Shown here: positions 24,145 through 32,200 of the stretch, piece after piece | Position numbering within the stretch: position 1 is the first letter of the stretch | Layout of the letters: every line of letters begins with the position of its first letter | Source of the DNA: Candidatus Omnitrophota bacterium | GTDB taxonomy: Bacteria; Omnitrophota; Omnitrophia; Omnitrophales; Aquincolibacteriaceae | Length of the DNA: 42,053 nucleotides | Direction of reading: 5' to 3' | NCBI GenBank assembly: GCA_023247055.1 | Contig: JAHFHF010000020.1 | Coordinates: 1-42,053, forward strand | Notes under the pieces: generated by a model | Database searches by the model: none | What the model saw: the letters and a program-made list of their open reading frames with translations, nothing else | What the model was told of the DNA's origin: nothing | Made by a program: the position numbers and the translations under genes

Positions 24145-24251
24145 GAGTGATGAGTAACGAGTAAAATAAGAACGGGAAATAAAATTTACTATTTTTTGAA
24201 TCGGTTATAGTCATTTCGCAGGGGTTGTTTTATTCTCATGACTCATCACTC
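24145..24251. repeat. inverted repeat upstream of tRNA-Pro
   Basis: GAGTGATGAGT (24145-24155) and ACTCATCACTC (24241-24251) are perfect 11-bp complements, 85 bases apart, each next to a TCATGA. The A+T-rich interval holds no gene. Terminal inverted repeats of a small degraded element are possible. Confidence 0.5.
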
Positions 24252-24272
24252 AGTGCGCATGACTGTTTTTTA

Positions 24273-24347
24273 CGGGGCATGGCTCAGCCCGGCTAGAGCG
24301 CCTGCTTTGGGAGCAGGATGTCGCAGGTTCAAATCCTGCTGCCCCGA
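24273..24347 (+). tRNA. tRNA-Pro (anticodon TGG)
   Basis: A complete 75-base cloverleaf: acceptor CGGGGCA/TGCCCCG, D arm GCTC...GAGC, anticodon stem CCTGC/GCAGG with loop TTTGGGA (anticodon TGG), T arm GCAGG-TTCAAAT-CCTGC, discriminator A. CCA is not encoded; a T-run follows directly and may end transcription. Confidence 0.96.
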
Positions 24348-24394
24348 TTTTTTACGAAACTGACTAAAGCATCCGAGATTCGATGTGGGCGGAC

Positions 24395-24516
24395 GCTTTG
24401 GGAGCAGGATTTGAAAATAGCTTTTCCTATGAACGTGACTAAATGTCCCGTTCATAAAGCGGGTGGTTACCCGGAAGCGAGATGAAGTCCGCTGGAGGGA
24501 ACCAAATCCTGCTGCC
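24395..24516 (+). repeat. scrambled partial copy of tRNA-Pro
   Basis: GCTTTGGGAGCAGGAT (24395-24410) repeats tRNA-Pro 24304-24319 exactly, and CAAATCCTGCTGCC (24503-24516) repeats 24330-24343 exactly. In the tRNA the two blocks are 10 bases apart; here 92 unrelated bases separate them. The acceptor and D arms are missing, so it cannot be a working tRNA. It looks like the scar of an integration or duplication at the tRNA gene. Confidence 0.65.
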
Positions 24517-24568
24517 AAAATTGTTCTATCTCTTTTATTTTGAATAGGTTACAACAAAGGAGCTTCTT

Positions 24569-24739
24569 ATGAGCCTGCCCGGACCCTTGGAAATTGTTGT
24601 TATTCTCGTCGTTGTTTTACTGCTTTTCGGGGCCAAACGCTTGCCTGAAATCGGCCGGGCGCTCGGAGAAGGCATCCGCGAGTTTAAAAAATCAATGCAT
24701 GACAAGCCCGACAATGCCCCGCCAGACGATAAAAAATAA
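24569..24739 (+). CDS. tatA: Sec-independent translocase subunit TatA
   Basis: A 56-residue TatA/E protein: a short periplasmic start (MSLPGPLEI), one membrane helix (VVILVVVLLLFGAK), the conserved hinge FGAKRLPEIGRALGEGIREF and a charged tail. AAAGGAG precedes ATG 24569. TatA forms the size-adaptable pore that exports folded proteins bearing twin-arginine signals. No tatB or tatC lies next to it, so the rest of the system must be elsewhere. It is relevant that the giant protein downstream contains an internal twin-arginine-type segment. Confidence 0.93.
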   Translation: MSLPGPLEIVVILVVVLLLFGAKRLPEIGRALGEGIREFKKSMHDKPDNAPPDDKK

Positions 24740-24822
24740 GCGACCAACCCCTTCAAAATAAAAGGCTTAAGGCTATTTCACTCCAAGCCGTAATATTAGT
24801 GGATGCCCAAAAGGAGTAATCC

Positions 24823-25695
24823 ATGAGTTATTACAAAGTATTGGGTTTCGAGTGCGAACCTTTTTCGACCAGTCCTGACCCTGATTTTCTCTATTTGACG
24901 CAGGAACACGAACAGGCGCTGACTAACCTCTTGATCGAACTGCGGTTAAAACGCGGTCTTTCGGTCGTGCTCGGCGATGTAGGTACTGGCAAGACCACGC
25001 TTTCGCGCAAATTGATCCGCTGCCTGCGTGAGCGCGGCGATTTCATCATGCACCTCGTACTCGATCCGTGTTTTGAAAACGAATATTTTTTCCTTGTCTC
25101 GCTGATTCGCAATCTGGGCATCAATGTCGAGCAGTACTGCCGGACGCCCTTTGACGCCGGCAAACCCACCATGCTCGACTTGAAAGAAGCCATTGAGAAA
25201 TTTCTTTATCAAAAGTGTATTGTCGAACAGCAGACCGTTGTCTTGATTATCGATGAGGCCCAAAAACTCACCGAGACTTCGATGGAGATGCTGCGTTTAA
25301 TTTTGAATTATGAAACCAACCAGAACAAGCTGCTGCAGCTTGTTCTGCTCGGTCAGCTTGAACTCCATTCCAAAATCGTCCAGATGCAGAACTTCATGGA
25401 CCGGGTCAGTTTTAAATTCGCGCTCAATCCGCTCAGTCTGAAAGAAACCACAGAAATGATTTATTACCGGATGAAAACGGCGGGTTATACGACCCGGTCG
25501 CGTCTTTTTTTGGATGAATCGATCCGGCTGATTCACGAAGTTTCCAAAGGATACCCGCGCAAAATTATGTCCCTCTGCCACCGGGCGCTTAAGAGCGTGG
25601 TCATGCAGCGCAAATGGGCCGTGGATGAACAGACGATCCGTGAGATCGTCAATGAGGATGTAAACGCGGGATGGCTGACACCGATTCTTCACTGA
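24823..25695 (+). CDS. ExeA/GspA-type AAA ATPase
   Basis: A 290-residue P-loop ATPase of the general secretion pathway protein A family. It opens with YYKVLGFECEPFSTSPDPDFLYLT, the usual GspA start, has Walker A GDVGTGKT (51-58) and Walker B LIIDEAQ (141-147), and ends with an AAA lid region. GspA/ExeA works with a peptidoglycan-binding partner to insert secretin rings through the cell wall; similar ATPases also accompany type IV pilus machines. The C-terminal peptidoglycan-binding part of some ExeA proteins is absent. AAAGGAG lies 7 bases before ATG. It overlaps the next gene by 25 bases. Confidence 0.9.
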   Translation: MSYYKVLGFECEPFSTSPDPDFLYLTQEHEQALTNLLIELRLKRGLSVVLGDVGTGKTTLSRKLIRCLRERGDFIMHLVLDPCFENEYFFLVSLIRNLGINVEQYCRTPFDAGKPTMLDLKEAIEKFLYQKCIVEQQTVVLIIDEAQKLTETSMEMLRLILNYETNQNKLLQLVLLGQLELHSKIVQMQNFMDRVSFKFALNPLSLKETTEMIYYRMKTAGYTTRSRLFLDESIRLIHEVSKGYPRKIMSLCHRALKSVVMQRKWAVDEQTIREIVNEDVNAGWLTPILH

Positions 25696-26396
25696 CGCCG
25701 GAACAGCGGCTTTTAAAAATCATCGAAAGCGGAGAGGGTTCCGCCCCGGAAACCAGCCCGGCATCCGCAGGCGAACCCGGCAAGCCCGGCAAAGTTAAAA
25801 CGCCGCGCGAGCCCATCAACTGGAAAGAACTGCTCTCGCCGGCCGGGGTCAAGGCGCGTTTCGAATACTTGCAGGGCACGATTCAGGATTCAGCACGACG
25901 GCGTGCCGGCGCTCTGCGAATCAAAGACATCAACCGGGGCCTTGGCATTGCTTGTCTCGTACTGGCCCTTGCGGTCATTGGCAATGCCGCGTTTGAAATG
26001 AGCGTTCTTTCGCACGACTTTCTTTCGCGTTTTGATCTGTCGCAGAAAAAAATGGCCGATCTGTTGATGGGCGGAACGCACGATCCGGCGCAGCTTTTCC
26101 AGGACGAAGCGCCGCGTAATGTTTTTGCGCCCTATATGGAACAGGCCGCGGATACGCAGGCCAAATCCAACGATGTGGCGCTGAAATTAATGGAGATGTC
26201 CAAGACCCTGAAATTGACGGGCATCTCGTTTTTTGAAGGTGACGTCACGAGGACTTTCTGCATGATCGAAGATCTGCAAAAAAACATTACGACGTTCTTG
26301 AAACAAGGCGACAGTTTTTCCGGTATGACGGTCAAAGAAATCAAGCCCGAAAGCGTGATCCTCTCGCTGGGCGATGAAGAACTGGAAATCCGATGA
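25671..26396 (+). CDS. GspC/PilP-like inner-membrane component of the secretion cluster
   Basis: A 241-residue protein with a cytoplasmic Pro/Gly-rich N-terminus, one membrane helix (about 89-108, RGLGIACLVLALAVIGNAAF) and a periplasmic C-terminal domain. The end (LKLTGISFFEGDVTRTFCMI ... GDSFSGMTVKEIKPESVILS) matches the homology-region pattern of GspC and PilP, which contact the secretin's N-domains: 'L.G...G....A.I.......GD.I.G..v..I....v.L'. It lies between the ATPase and the secretin with overlaps of 25 and 4 bases. Sequence similarity is patterned rather than strong, so the exact subfamily is uncertain. Confidence 0.72.
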   Translation: MADTDSSLTPEQRLLKIIESGEGSAPETSPASAGEPGKPGKVKTPREPINWKELLSPAGVKARFEYLQGTIQDSARRRAGALRIKDINRGLGIACLVLALAVIGNAAFEMSVLSHDFLSRFDLSQKKMADLLMGGTHDPAQLFQDEAPRNVFAPYMEQAADTQAKSNDVALKLMEMSKTLKLTGISFFEGDVTRTFCMIEDLQKNITTFLKQGDSFSGMTVKEIKPESVILSLGDEELEIR

Positions 26397-28105
26397 AGTT
26401 GTTGCGGACATTGCTTGTTTTTGTTTTTTTTCTCTCCGGCCTCCCGCCGGCGTCACATGCCGACGTGCCCGTTTCCAACCCGGTCAGCAGCCTCTCCGAG
26501 CGCCTCCAAGCCGGGTTGGAAAAATCCATCTTCCTCGACCTGCGCGACATCAACGTCGTCGATATTCTCAAATTTTTGGCACTGCAAGGTGATTTAAACA
26601 TCGTCACGAGCAAAAACGTGCAGGGGCGTTCGACCTTGGTTTTGCGAAACGTCAAGATTAAGGATGCGCTCGATATTATCGTGATTTCCAACCAGCTGGC
26701 TTATGAAATCAAAAACGATATCATTTACGTCATGCCTGAAGAAGAGTATGTGACGGTCTATGGCAAAAATTATAACGACAAACGCCGCATTGCCACGCGT
26801 ACGATTGAATACGCTAAACCCACCTATGTCCTGACGGCGCTTGAGGCCCTGCAAAGCACCATCGGAAAAGTGCTGGTCGATGAAGACACGGGGACGGTCA
26901 TTATGATTGACACGCCCGAAAAACTTATTCAAATGAATGCGGTCCTCAACGACATGGAACGGCGCCTGGATACTCAGGTCGTCACTCTGCAAAATGCCGC
27001 GGCCAAAGATATCGAGACACAGTTGAAATTGCGCTTAGATGCCAAAGCGGTCGGTACGGTCGTTGCGGATGAACGTTCCAATCAACTGATCATCAGCGCC
27101 TATCCCGAACGCATGAAGGAAGTGCTGGAAATCGTCAAGTCGCTGGATACTCCCGAGCGTGCAGTGCTGCTAGAAGTGCGTATTCTCCAGCTAACACTCA
27201 AGCCCAGCTTTGATTACGGCATCGATTGGCAGAAAACTTTTACGGGTGAGGGAACGCCTAGCAATCTGCAGGCCCTGGATTTTCACGGTTCTTTTCCTAT
27301 CGACGCCAATGTGTCCACGGATGCAGCCATCCGGACTGTCGGACGGTTTGCGGTTGGAAACGCGTCGGCCGACGACTATACCGTGGCGCTCAAACTTTTG
27401 CGGGAAGTTTCCGACACGAAAATTTTAGCCAATCCCCGCATCATGGTTCTCGATAATCAAACCGCCAAACTCAACATCGGCGACCGTGTGCCGTATGTGA
27501 TTACGACCACCACGGGCACGGGCAATAACGTTTCCGTCAGCGAAGACATCCGCTTTATCGATATCGGACTGCTTTTAAATGTCAGCCCAAAAATCAATGA
27601 CGATGGCTACATTACCATGAAAATCGAACCTGAAATTTCAAGCCGCACGGGTACGCTGGTGACGCCGACCAATAACCAGATTCCGATTGTCAATACCACA
27701 AAACTCGATTCCTCGATTATCGTCAAGGATGGCAAGACGATCATCCTGGGCGGCTTGCGCCGGGATGATTTGTCCAAGGAAAATCGCGGGCTGCCCGGCT
27801 TAATGGACATTCCCGTGGTGGGGAACCTGTTTAAAAATCGCAATGAAACGTATACGAAGACCGAAATTGTTATTTTTATCACGCCGAAAATCGTGCGCGG
27901 TGATAAAAATGTGATTGATGAACCTCTGCCGATCAAAGGGGACGTCAAAACCCCGCCGGCATTTAATTTGCTGTCTCCGGCCATGAAAGCCCGGCGGGAG
28001 GATGCGGGTATTCCGGTCAACAATCCTTTTGTGCCGCCCCACGCCTCGGTGATCATGACGGCCAACAGCGGCGGCAAAACTGCCCAGCCGCAGGTAAGCC
28101 TGTAA
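26393..28105 (+). CDS. type II/IV-type secretin (GspD/PilQ family)
   Basis: A 570-residue outer-membrane channel protein. Signal peptide (MKLLRTLLVFVFFLSGLPPASHA), an STN-like N0 domain (about 45-110, IFLDLRDINVVDILKFLA), N1-type domains (about 135-245), then the secretin core from about 320: ALKLLREVSDTKILANPRIM, AKLNIGDRVPYV, VSEDIRFIDIGLLLNVSP, then the C-terminal SIIVKDGKTIILGGL and LPGLMDIPVVGNLFKNRN with the family's TEIVIFITPKIV. It starts by ATGA overlap with the GspC-like gene. It has fewer N-domains than classical GspD, closer to PilQ in size. Confidence 0.95.
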   Translation: MKLLRTLLVFVFFLSGLPPASHADVPVSNPVSSLSERLQAGLEKSIFLDLRDINVVDILKFLALQGDLNIVTSKNVQGRSTLVLRNVKIKDALDIIVISNQLAYEIKNDIIYVMPEEEYVTVYGKNYNDKRRIATRTIEYAKPTYVLTALEALQSTIGKVLVDEDTGTVIMIDTPEKLIQMNAVLNDMERRLDTQVVTLQNAAAKDIETQLKLRLDAKAVGTVVADERSNQLIISAYPERMKEVLEIVKSLDTPERAVLLEVRILQLTLKPSFDYGIDWQKTFTGEGTPSNLQALDFHGSFPIDANVSTDAAIRTVGRFAVGNASADDYTVALKLLREVSDTKILANPRIMVLDNQTAKLNIGDRVPYVITTTTGTGNNVSVSEDIRFIDIGLLLNVSPKINDDGYITMKIEPEISSRTGTLVTPTNNQIPIVNTTKLDSSIIVKDGKTIILGGLRRDDLSKENRGLPGLMDIPVVGNLFKNRNETYTKTEIVIFITPKIVRGDKNVIDEPLPIKGDVKTPPAFNLLSPAMKARREDAGIPVNNPFVPPHASVIMTANSGGKTAQPQVSL

Positions 28106-29031
28106 TGTTAAAGCGCCACTCAACCCTGTTTATATTCGGTTTAGGGTTGTCGGCCTTGATTTCTGCCGCGCCTGCAGTGCAGGCAGCTGAAAAGGGCGTG
28201 TCCGAAGCGGTGACATCGGTTGAACTTTCGGACTTCCGAAAAAATGCCGGTCAAGTCGATGTCGATGCGCTGATGAACACGGTCAATGAAACGCTGACAG
28301 AAAACCGTGAACTTCGTAAAACTGTGACCGGGGTTCAAGAATCGTTTGAACGCCTGACGATCGAAAATAATGTTTTAAAAAGCCGCTTGCGCGGTCTTGA
28401 GCGAAATGCCGCTCTCAAAGAAGAGGAAAAAAAGGCGGTTCAGGAGGAAGTCAAGCGGCGGCAGCAGCAAATCGACCAACTGCGCAAACAGAATGACGAG
28501 GGCTTGGGCCGTTTGCTGGAACAGAGCGCCCGGCTGAAGAAGTCAAAGACGGAAATCAAAGCGCTGGAGGCAAAGCTGGGTGAGGCCATTCTTGAAAGCG
28601 AACGCGAGGAGTATAACCAGCGGATCGTGGCGCTGCGCAGCGAATCGGAGCAGGCCGTGAGCGAACTGGCTAAGGCCAATTACCTCCGCTCTGAATTTCA
28701 GGAAGAATTGGGACAAAGTTATTACCGCATGGCCAATCTTTTGTTTGAACAGCGGCAATTCGAAGCCGCGGCGGAATACTATCAAAAATCATTGCATATC
28801 AACCCCAAACTGTCCTATGCGCACCACAATTTAGGCGTGATCTACGATTTCTACCTCCATGATAATCCCGCCGCCTTGAAACATTACCGCCAGTTTTTGA
28901 ATCTGGCGCCCGGCGATGAAGCGGCGGACAAAATCCAAGAACGCACGGTTGAGTTAGAATTGATCAAAAACCTTGTCCCTGAGATGCCGCTTAAACTCGA
29001 CTTCAACGAATTCCACAAAAAGCAGAACTAG
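28105..29031 (+). CDS. secreted coiled-coil/TPR protein of the secretion cluster
   Basis: A 308-residue protein with a signal peptide (to about AAPAVQAAE), a long coiled coil (about 60-200, rich in Leu/Glu/Lys/Arg/Gln) and at least one TPR pair near the end (about 205-270: YYRMANLLFEQRQFEAAAEY, YQKSLHINPKLSYAHHNLGV). It begins one base into the stop of the secretin gene. TPR proteins often act as pilotins or assembly factors for secretins; here that is inference from position. Confidence 0.8.
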   Translation: MLKRHSTLFIFGLGLSALISAAPAVQAAEKGVSEAVTSVELSDFRKNAGQVDVDALMNTVNETLTENRELRKTVTGVQESFERLTIENNVLKSRLRGLERNAALKEEEKKAVQEEVKRRQQQIDQLRKQNDEGLGRLLEQSARLKKSKTEIKALEAKLGEAILESEREEYNQRIVALRSESEQAVSELAKANYLRSEFQEELGQSYYRMANLLFEQRQFEAAAEYYQKSLHINPKLSYAHHNLGVIYDFYLHDNPAALKHYRQFLNLAPGDEAADKIQERTVELELIKNLVPEMPLKLDFNEFHKKQN

Positions 29032-29280
29032 CGCCCCCCCCAACTCCCTCGTTTTTCCTAGGGCCATCTTCGCTTATAGCGTTTGCTAGCAAATGCTTAC
29101 ATACCTGCTTATTTCTGCCTTTTCAGTCGGCCTCGTTTGACGCGCTCCAAAGTGCTGTGTATACTTGACTTAACAAAATATTTTAAAAAGAATAGTAACA
29201 ATATATTCAAAACAAATAAATCTATTTATAATAAACCTGAAAACCCACCGCTAAATCGTTACTGAGGATGGCAATCCAGC
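29032..29280. promoter_or_regulatory. A+T-rich promoter region of the giant gene
   Basis: 249 bases without a supportable gene and much richer in A+T than its surroundings. TATAAT (29227-29232) is a good -10, with a weak TTCAAA 15 bases before; another possible -35 is TTGACT (29165-29170). A near-perfect palindrome, GCGTTTGCTAGCAAATGC (29079-29096), could be an operator. GAGGATGG precedes the start by about 13 bases. Confidence 0.4.
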
Positions 29281-32200
29281 ATGATTGAATGGCAGACAAA
29301 AAGGTGTAGGCCTTGGCTGCGCCTGGCAGCAGGCTTTACGATCATTTTTTTCTCAGTAACCAATCTGGGCCTTGCCGACGTGTCTGCGGTCTTGGCTTCC
29401 AGATCGCCGGATTTACTCAAAGCCCCCCCCTCCTCTAACAACTCCGTTTCCAGCAGTACGCTGCGGAATTTTTTCATTCCCGAAGATCTCGGCCAAATCA
29501 AACGCAGTTTTCAGGGGAAGCGCGATAAAATTCTCATCCATATTCAGGACGCTCATGCAAACGAAGAAGCCCAGCGGCATATTGCGAAGATCATCGATTA
29601 CTTCGCTTCTGAGCATGGACTAAAGTGGGTAGGCCTGGAGGGGGCTGAAGGAGAACTTTATACCGAACTGCTGAGTTTGTTTCCCGATCAGGACGTGCGG
29701 CGTTCGGTATCGGATTATTACCTTAGGCAGGCGCGCATGAGCGGCGCGGAGTATGAAGCGATTGTTGAACGGCCGGAACTGCGGCTTTTTGGCGTTGAAG
29801 AAGAGGCTCTCTATGAGAAAAACCGGAAGGCTTATTTATCTTCGCTGGAAGGGCAGGAGAAAGACGAGAAGGTTTTAAACGAGATTGGAAGGCTTTTACA
29901 CGGCCTTTCCCGGTTTGTTTTTTCCGAGGATATACGCCGTCTGATGAAACAGCGTTTGCAATTTAATGACGGCGGAGAGGATCTGAGCGCTTATGTCGGT
30001 TTGCTGGTCCGGATGGCTAAGACTCAGAACATGCCGCTTGATGAGTATCCGCACATGCATTCGCTTTTGTCGCTGATTGATCTGGAGAATGAAATTGATT
30101 TTGACGCCGCGGGCCGGCAGATCGATCTCCTGATCGGAGACCTTAAAAAAACGATCTCACGCGACAGGCTCTCCCGCTTTTTAACCAATACGATCCAATT
30201 CCGCATGAAAAAAATGAAACGGGGCGATTACTATGGTTACCTGGAAAACGAAATCAAGGAAACCGCAGGGCCGCAAGGCGCCGGTGCGCTGAAAGAAAAG
30301 TACCAGCATGTCCTGGATTACCTGCATTACATCCGCATTTATGATTCTATCGGCCTTGAAATTTTCGACGAAATTAACCGCCTTGAAGTCGCTCTTAAAA
30401 GCAAACTTTTCCGATCCCCGGAGGAAGTCGAACTGGACCGTGTGCTTAAAATATTTGAAATTTACCAGAATTTGTTTAATTTTACCTTGACGAAACAGGA
30501 TGCGGATTTGTTTTTCGCTTCCCGCAGCGATTTCCAGACAACGACTTTTTCCCGATTTCTTCCTTCACTACTCAAAAAATATCACTTTTCCGATGGATTG
30601 CCGCCCGATTTGGAGATTCTGGACCGGGACCTGGGGCGCATTGAGCGCTTCTATGAAACGGCGGTCGGCCGCGACCAGATTCTCATCCGGAACGCCGTAG
30701 AAAAAATGGATAAGGAGAAAACTTCCATTTCCGTGTTGATTACAGGCGGATTTCACACGCCGGGCATTGAAAGCTATCTGCGGCAGCAAGACTATTCTTA
30801 TGTGGTCATTGCCCCGCGCATTGCGGGGAAATTTGACCGCAGCCATGAAGAAACGCTTTATCAGGCAGCGCTTGCCCGAAAGCCCATGCCGATTGAACAA
30901 AAACTTTTGGCGGCTTTTCGTCCGCCAACCTCGGGCATTTTGAAAGATCCGCGTTTTCAACTGGCCGCCCGTCCGCTGACGCCTCCGAAAGGGGAGGGGG
31001 CCTTCAGTCTGTTGAGTCCAAGTCCAAAGTGGGGAACTCTGTTTGCCGCAGCATTTCAGCTGTTCGTCGGGTTGAGTCTTCTGAAAACGCCTGACGCCGC
31101 CGGGCAGCTTCTTGAGAGCGTGCCTGCCGCGCTGCCCGAGGGTGATCAACTGGCCGTGCGGAGAGAAATTCGCCGCAGCAGCGCCTTATCGGTCATACGG
31201 CAAGGCGCTGCCGGCACGCGTTATCTTTTCCTTCCGGATACAGGCGGCTCAAAAAAGGTGTGGGCCATGGCCGTCGGCCCCGGCAAAAATTTGCCCATTA
31301 GCGCCAATGAATTGGGGCTGCGCAGTGTTCCGGCGGAACAGCTTGCGCTGGGAAAGAACGGTGTGGTGCTGGTGACGCGTGCGGATCCGGATAAACTCGC
31401 TTTTTCCGATCTGCAGGCCGAATTGGACCGCAAGCGGGCCGGCTATGCGCCGCTGCCCTCCTTGGAAACTTCGGCGCCGGCTGCCGCGCGCAGCGAAGTT
31501 CGAGGTCAGAAAAGGAAGCCCAAACAGACGTATGGTCCGACCCTGACTCGCCGAGAATTTCTTCAAACCGCGACTTTGGCGACAACGGCGGTGGTGGTTT
31601 CCGGAGTTCGAGGCACAGCGCAGGAAAAGTCCCCGCTGGCCGGCGAAACTTATTTCAAACCCGCGGAAACGGCGAGACAATTGAAAACGCCATTTTTTGG
31701 GGATTATCAAGCCCGGATCAAAAATCTTCAAACGGAACCGCATGAGCCGCAGCGGATTGTGCGGCTGGGCGATTATCCCGATGGCATTTTTGGCCGAGCA
31801 CCGTATGCATTTCAAGGCAGTTACCATCAAGGCGGAATGAACTATTCAGGACCGGTGGCGCCCTATGCAACCGCACTAGCGGGTCAGGTGATACCTCAAG
31901 AGGCGCTTACGGCGCTGCGAGTTTTGTCGGATTCGAGCCGGTTTCCCGGCGCTTTCGACGGAGCTGGGTTTACCAGTGCCGTGGATTTGGAACAACCCCG
32001 GCGTTTTTCCGAAGATATGCTGACGGATGATAAGTCTTTCACTATCGCTGCATTAGCGAATCGGGTCTTGCCGGCTGGCGCCGGCACCGGATATCTTCAA
32101 TTTCTTTATCAATCGATTCCCAGCGTGCGCCAAGGTATTGAGACCGCGCGCACGGCTTTAAGAGCCGATGCCGGACCCTATAAAAATCTGCCGGATCCGG

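Noticed and set aside
24270..24518. 82-codon open frame on the - strand
   Set aside because: It is antisense to tRNA-Pro and its partial copy; the C-terminal residues are simply the tRNA translated, a known source of false genes.
29083..29265. 60-codon + strand open frame in the A+T-rich gap before the giant gene
   Set aside because: Low-complexity Asn/Lys-rich C-terminus, no ribosome binding site, overlaps promoter-like elements.
30970..31040. Pro/Gly-rich stretch PLTPPKGEGAF in the giant protein, compared with the G/C-run repeat at 21178-21315
   Set aside because: Both contain CCTCC/GGAGG runs and a GCGTCAG, but the order differs and the match is too short to claim a shared inserted element.
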